A stretch of DNA of 64,000 nucleotides from Flavisphingopyxis soli (GTDB lineage: Bacteria > Pseudomonadota > Alphaproteobacteria > Sphingomonadales > Sphingomonadaceae), in contig NZ_VOPY01000001.1 of the NCBI RefSeq assembly GCF_007995095.1, positions 149,001-213,000 on the forward strand, in the 5' to 3' direction. This document shows positions 46,413 to 54,653 of the stretch, one piece after another (position 1 is the first letter of the stretch; every line of letters starts with the position of its first letter). Under the pieces are notes generated by a model, which saw only the letters and a program-made list of their open reading frames with translations, was not told where the DNA came from and searched no databases. The translations under genes were made by a program, and so were the position numbers.

Positions 46413-47401
46413 GACAACACCCCGTCATTTGCGAAATGGTGGCAAGTCCCCTGCCGAACCGGAACGCGAGCATATTTGTTCAAGACACCGGTAACTGAGA
46501 CCAAAGCGGCTCGCTCCATCACCGCATCCACCTTTGCCAAAGCATCCGCATGCGCTGCGTTGAAGGTTTCGATCACTGAGTGATAAACGTCATCTTCGAA
46601 GGACCGAAGAACGTCCTCAGGAGTGTTATCTCGATAGTATCGCTGGAAGCGAGCGGCCTCAAAAAACCGTGTGCGCTGATCCTTCAAGCGCCGACCATAT
46701 GCGCTGCATTCCAGTGCAGCTGTTGCATCCGCGTAAGGCATTCCACGCCTTTGACCATACGCTGCAACCAATTGCTCCAGGTATTGCGCCTCCTCGGGTT
46801 GAATTTTCTCAGGGGTCGAACCCGGTGGTGGAGCACCTGGATCCGCTCCAAACCAATCCACCAATACGGGCTTCATGGATGCGTCACTCGCCAATCTATT
46901 GGCGTCCAGGCTATCAACATGCGTGAAATCAAAGCTGTCAATCGTGAACTCCAAGGCAGGGTCCAACTTGACAACTACGCCGTCAGAGATGTGGTTGCTA
47001 CACACTGTATCCCAATCTTCCTTAAGGGCTGCGGCAAGCTCCGTGGGGTGGGTAAGCAGATCATTCGCTGGACGCGTAATACCTCGAGGAGCAACGAACG
47101 TGTAATTTGCAGGAAGACTAAAGTGACCTTGACCACTGTGGTAAAAGATCTTGGCAAGTTCGCGAAGCATGCCCGGCCTTGTGAGAGAGCGCTTCAGCTG
47201 CTTGCACTGGAAGTTGTCCCAATCTCCTTCCAGCCTTGAGGCCGTTTGGTAGCCGACAACATCCCTGCCCATGTCTCCCGCACCGGCGAATATCTCGCTA
47301 CTATGATACTTCGATTGTTTGTGCCCGACCCAATCATCGATCAGCCGTTCGAGATCGTCGTCATCGAGCGTGTAGATCTTTCTTGCATAGTTGGGTTTCA
47401 T
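46403..47401 (-). CDS. ABC-3C system effector with Mrr-like nuclease domain
   Basis: 332 residues from the ATG at 47401. The N-terminal domain has the restriction-endonuclease signature GAGDMGRDVVGY (D47) followed by WDNFQCKQ (Q65-x-K67), the D-(Q)xK arrangement of Mrr-type nucleases. The C-terminal half (about 200-332) is helical and rich in Tyr/Glu, as in ABC-3C C-terminal domains that contact the other components. An upstream in-frame ATG at 47524 lies inside a palindrome and is less likely. It is first gene of the three-gene operon. Confidence 0.75.
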   Translation of the reverse strand: MKPNYARKIYTLDDDDLERLIDDWVGHKQSKYHSSEIFAGAGDMGRDVVGYQTASRLEGDWDNFQCKQLKRSLTRPGMLRELAKIFYHSGQGHFSLPANYTFVAPRGITRPANDLLTHPTELAAALKEDWDTVCSNHISDGVVVKLDPALEFTIDSFDFTHVDSLDANRLASDASMKPVLVDWFGADPGAPPPGSTPEKIQPEEAQYLEQLVAAYGQRRGMPYADATAALECSAYGRRLKDQRTRFFEAARFQRYYRDNTPEDVLRSFEDDVYHSVIETFNAAHADALAKVDAVMERAALVSVTGVLNKYARVPVRQGTCHHFANDGVLSWK

Positions 47402-47791
47402 GTTCTCATTCGGCCGAAAGGATGTCCTTGGTTTCAACAGTAGCCGATATTCAACTCGAAGCAATTGCGTAAAGAAATTAGACAATTGAGCAATCCCCGA
47501 GTTAAATGCGGGGATTGCTGACATGCCACGCGCGCTCCGACACAGCTTTCGCCTCTAATTGCCGCATTGTAGCCCCGCAGCTAGGACAGGATCTCATAAG
47601 CTGATGGGACGGTCACCGGTTTACTCTGATCACATTACGCTGCCGGCTTGAGAACCGAAAATCCACTTCGCCGCATTTTCTGACGAAAGCGGGAAGTCTG
47701 CTTCAGGCCCAAACTCCCGCATTTCCGCCAACCGCCCGACATCTCGTCGTTCAACCCCTAGGCCGACGCCCAGAGAATTGCCCTCAACTTC
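47402..47791. other. Regulatory region upstream of the ABC-3C operon
   Basis: No gene is seen in these 390 bases. The main feature is the 31-base inverted repeat at 47489-47519. A weak promoter such as TTGCTT/TACTGT on the minus strand lies between it and the effector ATG. The remaining 270 bases towards the TIR-like gene show nothing I can name. Confidence 0.5.
47489..47519. promoter_or_regulatory. Perfect inverted repeat upstream of the ABC-3C operon
   Basis: AGCAATCCCCG (47489-47499) and CGGGGATTGCT (47509-47519) are perfect 11-base arms with a 9-base spacer. No T-run follows on either strand, so a terminator is unlikely. It lies about 90 bases before the effector start and could be an operator or an RNA hairpin in the leader. 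Confidence 0.6.
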
Positions 47792-48418
47792 TCAAACCGG
47801 TTGGCCCGCATCCATCCATTCGCGCATCGCCGCCAAAATCAAATTGGTCGGATATTCCTTGATGTCGTCGTCGGAAGCCCCGTTTGAAAGCTCGCGTTCA
47901 TAATGCCATTCCTGAAAGGCGATGTACTTGCCTTGGATCCTAGCTGCTCCAATCGGATCGGCCCCTGCCTTATCCACCAGCCAGTCCCGCACCCGCCGAA
48001 CCGCTTTCTGAAAATCTCCACCGTGCACCTGAATATCCCAGCCGGCGATGTCGGACAGCGCCTTCTGGTAATCGTACCGGGTGGTCTCAAGAATCAGGAT
48101 GACCTTATCCGCCGGCGGCCCATGGCCTGCGCGACGAAAGCCGTGATCGATCCCCAACTCGAACGGCATGTTCATTCGAGCATATTCGCCCTCTGAGGAA
48201 GATTTGCATCGGCTCAGGTCATGGATGCCGTATTTTGATACCTCGATAAGTTCGATAATCCGGTCCAGCCGATTGGCGGCATTGTCGGTATTTTCCGGGG
48301 CAAGCCGAGGGTGATACCCAAGGAGGATCACGCAAAATGCTATAGCTTGGAGGATCGGCGCGTAATCTTCGTCAAATGGACAGTTGATGAAAACTGATCG
48401 TTCAAAAGGGATCGGCAC
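47792..48418 (-). CDS. TIR/nucleoside-hydrolase-like Rossmannoid protein, candidate defence effector
   Basis: 208 residues. The start SVFINCPFDEDYAPILQAI, then YGIHDLSR and NMPFELGIDHGF, forms a pattern I recognise from bacterial TIR-like/deoxyribosyltransferase-like proteins. The glutamate in MPFELG (E87) is the likely catalytic residue for NAD or nucleotide cleavage. There is no signal peptide or membrane helix. It starts two bases after the DUF2188 gene ends. The function as a defence effector is inference. Confidence 0.65.
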   Translation of the reverse strand: MPIPFERSVFINCPFDEDYAPILQAIAFCVILLGYHPRLAPENTDNAANRLDRIIELIEVSKYGIHDLSRCKSSSEGEYARMNMPFELGIDHGFRRAGHGPPADKVILILETTRYDYQKALSDIAGWDIQVHGGDFQKAVRRVRDWLVDKAGADPIGAARIQGKYIAFQEWHYERELSNGASDDDIKEYPTNLILAAMREWMDAGQPV

Positions 48419-48420
48419 GC

Positions 48421-48645
48421 CTAGCCTTTCGGCGGATGCGGATCGTTGCCGTACGAATTGCGCTCACGAATCCGTCCGTCACGACCGTGGATATAGAGTT
48501 CGGTCTTTTGATTCTGGGCTACCTTGGTTGCAGCTTTGATGGCCTCCGCCTGCGTAGCGTGCGTACTGCTGGCCTTGGATGCGCCCGCTTTCTTCACGCT
48601 CCATCCTCCCTTGTTCGGGACTACATGCTGACCTTTCTTGGACAT
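48421..48645 (-). CDS. DUF2188 domain protein
   Basis: A 74-residue basic protein with the DUF2188 pattern: VVPNKGGWSVKKAGASKAS, THATQAEAIKAATKVAQNQ, ELYIHGRDGRIRERNSYGND. A GGAGGT site precedes the ATG at 48645. The domain is of unknown function and is often coupled to other small genes. Here it directly precedes the TIR-like protein, and the two form a two-gene unit, possibly a regulator or immunity partner. Confidence 0.85.
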   Translation of the reverse strand: MSKKGQHVVPNKGGWSVKKAGASKASSTHATQAEAIKAATKVAQNQKTELYIHGRDGRIRERNSYGNDPHPPKG

Positions 48646-49114
48646 TCTGACCTCCATTAGCGACCGAGTTGAAAATAAAGACGGCAATAGGATATTCTCA
48701 AATCCTCGCACCCCTTCGAGTCCCTTCCATCCCAGATCACATTCTGACGCGTAGGTTTGGAACATGCCCCATTTGTAAATTTAGGCCAATAGCTGTTCCA
48801 TGCGAGATGAAGCAGTTAGTCGGGCGAGCCAAAGCCCGAAGCGTAGCGATATCGCTATCGCGATGGGCCGCTCAGAAGCGTACAGTCCGCAACCGGCCTA
48901 GAAACAGACTTTCATTCTGCTTGAGCAGAATACCACGAAGTAGTTCGTCACATATCAAGACGACCCGGGCGAAATCGCGATTCACCAAGGCGGGGCCCGG
49001 CGAGGTTGACATGCATGGCGATTGAAGGCCCACTCTATTGACAAACCGGTCAAATTAATCCGGTTTGATCAGTCTCTCCATACCCACCGAAATTTCGCAG
49101 CCAAGGATGAAATT
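48646..49114. other. Intergenic region upstream of DUF2188 and the 223-residue membrane protein
   Basis: No convincing gene lies in these 469 bases. A perfect 14-base palindrome TAGCGATATCGCTA lies at 48844-48857. A stronger one, CAAACCGG-N10-CCGGTTTG at 49042-49067, lies 48 bases before the next start. The region separates divergent genes and so should hold two promoters, but none is clear. Confidence 0.5.
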
Positions 49115-49786
49115 GTGTCCGCCACCGACCAGCCACCTAATCGACCTTTTAACTGGTGGAAACTTGGTGCCTTCCTCTTGTTTGGCTTAATCGTAATTAA
49201 CAGCCTTTCCGATGAGGATAGCAATACGAACTCAGACTCTACGGATTTGAATGCTGAACCTGACTATATTGGCTTACCTGATGAAACCGGCCTTAGCACG
49301 CCCGTACAAAGCCAAATCATCAAGGCGGCCAGGCACGCTGAGAGGGCCTATGGTGCCTTGGGGGATGACGGTGCCAGCTATTATAGTGAGCTCTGTTATG
49401 AATCACTAAATCGCTCATTCGCTCCGGCAGAACTCGATCGTTGTTATGCTTTCGACTTATTCGCAAATAGACTTATCGAGAATGCCGGAAAATCAGTTGG
49501 CCCAAAAATGTCTAAGTGGGCCGTACGCTCGCGATGGGATAGCGCGGGCATTCTATCAGATCTAGATTCTGACGACCTCGAGACCCGTCGGATAGCAATT
49601 GAAGCTGCCACTTCGAGAATCCGAGTATCGCCGGAGCTCCCTCCGGCTATCCGTAGGCTCCAAGAACAGTCTGCTCCTTCAACGGATGTTGACGAGAATG
49701 ATGCTTCTAGGAGTGCTGAAGGTCTCCCATCAGACGAAAGCCTGATCGACACTGGCGGTGAGGATGCAGTCTCACTGGACGGATGA
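49115..49786 (+). CDS. Single-pass membrane protein, function unknown
   Basis: About 223 residues from a GTG at 49115 (AAGGA eight bases upstream). A short N-terminus is followed by one membrane helix (about 18-30, LGAFLLFGLIVINSL), an acidic Ser/Asn-rich linker, a helical region with paired Cys (ELCYESLNRSFAP, LDRCYAF), and an acidic C-terminus. No domain is recognised. Its 3' end overlaps that of the MauG-like gene by 15 bases, tail to tail. An upstream TTG at 49022 is possible. Confidence 0.6.
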   Translation: MSATDQPPNRPFNWWKLGAFLLFGLIVINSLSDEDSNTNSDSTDLNAEPDYIGLPDETGLSTPVQSQIIKAARHAERAYGALGDDGASYYSELCYESLNRSFAPAELDRCYAFDLFANRLIENAGKSVGPKMSKWAVRSRWDSAGILSDLDSDDLETRRIAIEAATSRIRVSPELPPAIRRLQEQSAPSTDVDENDASRSAEGLPSDESLIDTGGEDAVSLDG

Positions 49787-51064
49787 TCTTGTATCGAATT
49801 CGAGCATAGACAGAAATGCGACCAAGTCGCGCACATCGGTATCCGATAAAGCCGACGGTAGTATTTCTCGGGAAGCTGGGCCAAGCCGCGCATAAAGATT
49901 AGCACGCTCACCGATTGACATTTTCCTGGTTTCGGCAAGCCTCAATGGATCGAAATGCGCAATGATGGCATCCTCCAATCGGGGCAGCGAGCCCGAATGA
50001 GAATACGGTGAGGTTTTAGTCACATTGTGGAGCGGGGGCGTACGAAAAAGAAACCGATCTGCTGGGTCCTGAGTTACGTTGTAGCGACCTTCATCGATTC
50101 CGAAGCCATTTTTACCGAAGCCGGCCTGGGGCATGGCAACCGCATGAAATTTGAGGTCGGAAAAATAAGGGCCATTGTGACAGCTCGAGCATTTGCCTCG
50201 GCCATAAAAGACAATGCCCCCTGCCAACTCAGCTTTGCTGATTGCACCATCTTTGAAGACGAAGTTTTCCAGACGGGTCGGTTGGATACGAAACTCGTCC
50301 CGTATAAATGAGGCAAGTGCATCCGCGACTTCCGCAAAGGTAATTTCGCCGCGGGTAGTTTTATACGCATTAGCTAATTTCGGTCCAATTTTTGAATCTT
50401 CTGCAAAGCGGGTCGCCAATGCTGACTGGATACTATCAGCAGCAGAAACGTCTTCCGATACAAATGTTGACCTGATTTGCGAAGTGTCGGCTACCATCTC
50501 TCGCAATTCTACTGACGGTAAATGAATAGCAACGAGGAGGGGATCGCTTGACGGTGCATATTTGCCAAACTGGCTTATAACTTGCCCATTTTGGCTGGCA
50601 ACTTTGCCGTCCCAGAAAAATGTGTTGAACCCCTTTCCTCCCCTCCCCCAAAAGGGGAGTGTGTTGCGAGGCAGGATGCTCCCGCCAGAATTCATTCGAG
50701 CGACACCCTCACCCTTGCCTCCTACTCCAATCGCGTTTGGCAGGCCGTCCGCCGATCCAAATTTTTCCAGGTGACAGGAACTACAGCTGATAGACCCGTT
50801 TACGCTCATCAAATTAGACGAAAAAATGAGCCGGCCGGCCTCGCGGCGATCAGGATCAACAGCTATTCGGAGGGCTGAAGCACGAACTATGCCGTTGGCG
50901 GTGGCGATCTTACGCAGCACCCGCATCCGCATTTCGTCGGTAGCGGGTTCAGTTATTTTAGAGCGCGCAATCCCGTCTTCCGACGTTCGCTGGCACGACG
51001 CTAGAACTGATACAAAGAGAAGCGCTAAAGAGAACGCAAAAGTGACCTCAGAACCGTATTTCAT
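49772..51064 (-). CDS. MauG-like di-heme cytochrome c peroxidase of the His-Xaa-Ser operon
   Basis: 430 residues. A lipoprotein signal ends LASC (C24). Two CxxCH heme sites (C94-H98 and C292-H296, both CSSCH) define the cytochrome c peroxidase/MauG fold, with SPYSHSGSLPRLEDAI near the end. MauG uses such hemes to oxidise a protein substrate, making tryptophan tryptophylquinone. The ATG overlaps the small membrane gene, so it is the last gene of hxsB-hxsC-hxsA-small-mauG. I recall a TIGRFAM of His-Xaa-Ser-linked putative quinone-modification maturases that may fit. Confidence 0.85.
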   Translation of the reverse strand: MKYGSEVTFAFSLALLFVSVLASCQRTSEDGIARSKITEPATDEMRMRVLRKIATANGIVRASALRIAVDPDRREAGRLIFSSNLMSVNGSISCSSCHLEKFGSADGLPNAIGVGGKGEGVARMNSGGSILPRNTLPFWGRGGKGFNTFFWDGKVASQNGQVISQFGKYAPSSDPLLVAIHLPSVELREMVADTSQIRSTFVSEDVSAADSIQSALATRFAEDSKIGPKLANAYKTTRGEITFAEVADALASFIRDEFRIQPTRLENFVFKDGAISKAELAGGIVFYGRGKCSSCHNGPYFSDLKFHAVAMPQAGFGKNGFGIDEGRYNVTQDPADRFLFRTPPLHNVTKTSPYSHSGSLPRLEDAIIAHFDPLRLAETRKMSIGERANLYARLGPASREILPSALSDTDVRDLVAFLSMLEFDTRSSVQ

Positions 51065-51446
51065 GAGTCTTCACCACCTCACTGAGATCAGAGGCTCGTT
51101 CTTCGACCGCATTTAGCCGCATTAAAGCAAGCTCATTTTCCCTGAGTCCCCACTGCATCAACCATTTCTGATACAAATCATAATCCTGGCACACGATCAG
51201 CCCCACTTCGGCCGAAGATACTGCTTTGCTTGCCTCCGCTCCTGGATTCAGCGATATCCCTCTTTTAGCTTGGTAGTGCACGCGCATCGCGCCATCGCAG
51301 TCTTCAACAAGTTTGCCGTACCTCTCTTGGTGGTAAGCCATCACAGCCTCTCGCCAAAGCGGTAAGGCACACCAAGCCGTCGCGACACCGATCAGGAGCG
51401 CGATCGCGTGAGTGGCTATCTTATTCCGCGACAACTCTAAGCGCAT
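51048..51446 (-). CDS. Small His-Xaa-Ser-system membrane protein (TIGR03982-like)
   Basis: 132 residues. One N-terminal helix (about 12-30) precedes a conserved periplasmic part with LVEDCDGAMRVHYQAKRG and SAEVGLIVCQDYDLYQKWL and a final GLRENELALMRLNAVEE. Two Cys may pair. I recall a protein family with this CDxxMR/CxDYD pattern as a companion of His-Xaa-Ser systems. It overlaps hxsA by 26 bases and the MauG-like gene by 17. Its role is unknown; anchoring or substrate presentation is a guess. Confidence 0.65.
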   Translation of the reverse strand: MRLELSRNKIATHAIALLIGVATAWCALPLWREAVMAYHQERYGKLVEDCDGAMRVHYQAKRGISLNPGAEASKAVSSAEVGLIVCQDYDLYQKWLMQWGLRENELALMRLNAVEERASDLSEVVKTHEIRF

Positions 51447-52044
51447 CGAGAACTTCCGGCGTGATGGTACCCGTTACCTTGAAGCTGAAATCGGTTTGAA
51501 AGCGCGTGAGGGCGGACCGCGTCTTCGGACCAACCAATCCATCTAGTGCGCCATCATAATAACCATAGGCCATCAATCCTATTTGAACTTTGCGTACAAC
51601 TTCGATGATGTCAGAGCGAGATGGTGTATACACTGCTGACCCTGTTGGTGTGGCAAAGAATGACTGGGGCGCAGTCGCTGGCGATGAGGGCAATACAGAA
51701 GACGGCGGATTGCTGCGCTCGTTTCGAGATGGAGGCGTGGGTGCTGGCTCAGGCGTGGGTGCTGGCGTTACGCGAGGGCGGGGCGGAGAAGGTGCCGGCG
51801 CAGGCGCACGCGACCTCCCACTCGTTCCCGACCGATGGCTGCTATGAGACGCATGGCTTGCATGAGACCTGTGCTGAGCAAGGATGAAGCGATGGTCTTG
51901 GGCAAATTTACGGACTTGAGCGTCTTCATCATCGCCATCCGGCCCGGCAGTGCCAAAACCTAATTGATAAGAGGCTTGGGTAGATTGGACTGGCATGATG
52001 CCAGCGGCGACCAAAGTCGAGATCAGAAAACGCGATTTTTTCAT
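51421..52044 (-). CDS. hxsA: His-Xaa-Ser repeat protein HxsA
   Basis: 207 residues. A signal peptide (about 1-24) is followed by five tandem His-Xaa-Ser repeats at 58-72 (HRSHASHASHSSHRS) and a long Pro/Ser-rich linker (about 75-145). A C-terminal peptidoglycan-binding domain has KVQIGLMAYGYYDGALDGLV and PKTRSALTRFQTDF. The repeat is the presumed target of the two radical SAM maturases next to it, HxsB and HxsC. The product would be exported and held at the cell wall. ATGA overlap with hxsC. Confidence 0.9.
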   Translation of the reverse strand: MKKSRFLISTLVAAGIMPVQSTQASYQLGFGTAGPDGDDEDAQVRKFAQDHRFILAQHRSHASHASHSSHRSGTSGRSRAPAPAPSPPRPRVTPAPTPEPAPTPPSRNERSNPPSSVLPSSPATAPQSFFATPTGSAVYTPSRSDIIEVVRKVQIGLMAYGYYDGALDGLVGPKTRSALTRFQTDFSFKVTGTITPEVLDALRVVAE

Positions 52045-53114
52045 AACGGCGTCACCTCGTCGACTAGCTTATCAGGATGCCATTCAAAAAAACCCGAGCA
52101 GTCTCTTTTGGCCCGGCACGACACACAGGATTTACCAAAGCGCTGTTTCCAGTCTGAAATCGAAGCAACGGCGAACGACCGGTAGTGCTGCGGTATGTGG
52201 CATAAGGGCAAATTGAAAATCTTGGTAGCGATGCCGTGCAATTGTGCCCAGTCGATCGCTGCAGCCAAGTCGGAGAAATCCGTGTTCAGATCTGCATAAA
52301 GGTCATCCCATCGGTTCTTCGCAAATCCGATGTTTTCCAGGCCCATCAAGGACCATTGTTCGATGTGTGGCAGATTGCGCGCAATGAAGCGGGATAATGG
52401 CGAAAGGCCGGGCACCGTAGTAGCCGTCAACACGGTCCTGAGTTCGATTCTGGCGGCGGCCAGAAGGAGATGCTCGAATGAACTGATCAGCCGCTCGTAC
52501 GCTCCTGGCTTGGCTACCACGGTATCGTGAACGACCGGGTCGCTCGAATATAGTGGGATGCCCCACACGACATTTCGATAAACAGGATCACAAAGCCGCA
52601 AAATGTGATGCTGCTCGAAATGTTGCGCGTTGGAAAGAATGTGAAAGGAGAGATCGCTGCGCTCACGCAGGACTGATTCAATCATCCCTAGCAACGCGTC
52701 CATATGGAGAGTGGGCTCTCCGCCGGAAATACCGATCACCATACCGGCCGGAGCAAGAAGGCATGCCTCTTCGAACAATTTGAACCGGTCGAGATGTGTC
52801 TTTTTCGGTGGCTGCGAACACATCACGCACAGCTGATCGCACTGTTCCGTCACCAACAATGTGTTGTGCTTCGAGGTCGCCCTGATCACCCGGTCAGCTC
52901 GCCCGTTTTCCGGGTCGACGAGCATAATGTCGCCTTCGATGTTCTCGCCATTATGGACGATCTCTAAAAGGCCGTGGTCGCCGCACCATAAGCTGCGGCT
53001 TTCGCTTTGCGACCGGCAAACGAAATCTGCTGGCCCACTCCCTACTTCACGCGTCAACCTGGCGACGAAGGGCTCGGGCTCATCACTTTGGATCTCGAAA
53101 TTGAGCGGGATCAT
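52041..53114 (-). CDS. hxsC: His-Xaa-Ser system radical SAM maturase HxsC
   Basis: 357 residues. The radical SAM motif is C92-x3-C96-x2-C99 (EQCDQLCVMCS), with a GISGGEPTLHMDALLG motif after it. C-terminal cysteines (CVSCRAKRDC) could bind an auxiliary cluster. HxsC is one of the paired radical SAM enzymes that define the His-Xaa-Ser system. It would modify HxsA post-translationally by radical chemistry; the chemical product is unknown. It overlaps hxsB and hxsA in ATGA. Confidence 0.88.
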   Translation of the reverse strand: MIPLNFEIQSDEPEPFVARLTREVGSGPADFVCRSQSESRSLWCGDHGLLEIVHNGENIEGDIMLVDPENGRADRVIRATSKHNTLLVTEQCDQLCVMCSQPPKKTHLDRFKLFEEACLLAPAGMVIGISGGEPTLHMDALLGMIESVLRERSDLSFHILSNAQHFEQHHILRLCDPVYRNVVWGIPLYSSDPVVHDTVVAKPGAYERLISSFEHLLLAAARIELRTVLTATTVPGLSPLSRFIARNLPHIEQWSLMGLENIGFAKNRWDDLYADLNTDFSDLAAAIDWAQLHGIATKIFNLPLCHIPQHYRSFAVASISDWKQRFGKSCVSCRAKRDCSGFFEWHPDKLVDEVTPL

Positions 53115-54565
53115 GCCGCCGACTCCATCGCAGGCAGGTCGCTACCCAAACCTAGCCAACGCCCAAGCGAGTATCGAACGGCAGGGTCCTTAGAATGTAT
53201 CATTTTGAAGGCGAGATCGAATAACGACAGGTGCCGCCGGCAAAATTCGGTTTCTTCCTTCGGCGTGTCGATCGTGCCGTAGCGCGAAATGTCGTCGATA
53301 ATGTCCCGCCCGCAATATGGCTTGTACGCGCACTTCTCGCAGGTTGGATCGCCATCGTTAGTCGATGCAGCTTCCAGAGCCGCTCTCGCGTCGCTGTCCC
53401 ATCCTTCTGCGACATTCCCAATTGAGAGATCGATCACGCCCGATCGAGTCAGCATACGCGCTTCATCTGTAGGATAAGCCATCCCGTCATAATCAATAAC
53501 GATATAATCTCGGCCAACTGGATTGGGATTGCGTAGGTCAACATGACGGTCCGCCCCTGGTTGGAATATCCGCCTTAGAATGAGTGAGAAATACGTCTCC
53601 TCCAGCACTTTCGTCCGGTCCAGAAAGTTACGTTCGATCAGGCGGTCGATGAAGCGTTCGTGATAGGCAGACCAGCTGCCATCGGTCTGGCGAGCCGAGG
53701 CGTGTCTCTTGCGAGCAAATCCCTGAAAATTGATGGGCCTTAGATACAGCGAGTGAAGACCAAGCGAGGAATAGGCGTCAATAAGAGCGTCGGGGTCGGG
53801 AAGCGCCTGGGGATTAATAGTGGGCAGCGCTGATATCTTGCCCGGGCCGTAGCGGTCGATGAGCCAATTTAGATTCTTGTGAAACTCTCGGGCGCGGACC
53901 GCGTCACCCTGCCGCTGCTTGGAATGCAATTCTTCTGGCCCATCAAGCGACGTGCTGATCAAGACATCGGGCCGGTCGAAAATAGCTAAAATACCGTCAT
54001 TGATGATCTGGAGGTTGGTGCAAATGACGAATGAAGCGGTCGTCGCCGGAGGAACGGCATTTATGACCGCCTCGATGAGGTCCGGTCTGAGCGATGGCTC
54101 CCCGCCCTGAAACTCAATCTTGATCGACGCCGAACTTAAGCTTGAGACGAGTGATAACACCGCCGCAAGAGTGCCATCGTCCCAGTCGTGACCCGATGCA
54201 CCGATCGCAGCACGCGATACCTGGCAGTAGCTACAGGCTAAATTGCAGCGCAAAGTTGGCACTAATATCAGATAGTCGAGAGGCCCTGCTCTGGTACGCC
54301 GTTTGGCGGCCTCAAAGGTTTGGGCGAGTTTGCTTAGCCGGTTTTCGGGAATTAAAGCAGTCTTGATAGCATCCGGGAGTTTGAACGAAGGGTCCGATTG
54401 GCTTTGACTGCCTGAGCTCTCCAGCATCGCAAAGCGGCCCGCCTCATTCGTTACCAGCGTATGGTCGCCAACCTCGCGAAAGCGAATTCCGGCAGGGTGT
54501 GCGGATTGGATCGCATCACATGATAGATCGCTAGTGGCGACGCTGATTGATCTACCTATAGCCAC
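53111..54565 (-). CDS. hxsB: His-Xaa-Ser system radical SAM maturase HxsB
   Basis: 484 residues from a GTG at 54565, preceded by GGGGGAGA at good spacing; a longer start would add 22 residues with no ribosome site. The radical SAM motif is C107-x3-C111-x2-C114 (LRCNLACSYCQ), followed by EFQGGEPSLRPDL, and the C-terminus has a SPASM-like set of cysteines (CEKCAYKPYCGRD, then CRRH). HxsB pairs with HxsC to modify HxsA. It is the first gene of the operon. A palindrome lies 69 bases upstream. Confidence 0.88.
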   Translation of the reverse strand: MAIGRSISVATSDLSCDAIQSAHPAGIRFREVGDHTLVTNEAGRFAMLESSGSQSQSDPSFKLPDAIKTALIPENRLSKLAQTFEAAKRRTRAGPLDYLILVPTLRCNLACSYCQVSRAAIGASGHDWDDGTLAAVLSLVSSLSSASIKIEFQGGEPSLRPDLIEAVINAVPPATTASFVICTNLQIINDGILAIFDRPDVLISTSLDGPEELHSKQRQGDAVRAREFHKNLNWLIDRYGPGKISALPTINPQALPDPDALIDAYSSLGLHSLYLRPINFQGFARKRHASARQTDGSWSAYHERFIDRLIERNFLDRTKVLEETYFSLILRRIFQPGADRHVDLRNPNPVGRDYIVIDYDGMAYPTDEARMLTRSGVIDLSIGNVAEGWDSDARAALEAASTNDGDPTCEKCAYKPYCGRDIIDDISRYGTIDTPKEETEFCRRHLSLFDLAFKMIHSKDPAVRYSLGRWLGLGSDLPAMESAA

Positions 54566-54633
54566 ATCATCTCCCCCAGCCCGTAAGAGGGTCGAAATAC
54601 CCAAGAAAGTCAAGGCCGCCAAGCCATGCATCA

Positions 54634-54653
54634 GTTCCGATGTTGATCGGAAC
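54634..54653. promoter_or_regulatory. Perfect inverted repeat upstream of hxsB
   Basis: GTTCCGAT-GTTG-ATCGGAAC, perfect 8-base arms with a 4-base loop. It lies 69 bases before the hxsB GTG. On the minus strand a TATAGA-like -10 (AATTATAGAAC) lies just upstream, so the repeat would sit at the very start of the transcript: operator or 5' hairpin. Confidence 0.6.

Noticed and set aside
47489-47519. Terminator for the ABC-3C region
   Set aside because: Strong stem, but no T-run on either strand and it lies upstream, not downstream, of the operon.
48669-49025. 118-codon plus-strand frame in the DUF2188 upstream region
   Set aside because: No ribosome site, Arg/Ser-rich and without motif; it also covers the promoter region of the divergent gene.
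53111-54631. HxsD fused to the HxsB N-terminus
   Set aside because: The first 95 residues look like the normal HxsB N-domain and show no HxsD-like pattern; the extra 22 codons upstream of the GTG lack a ribosome site.
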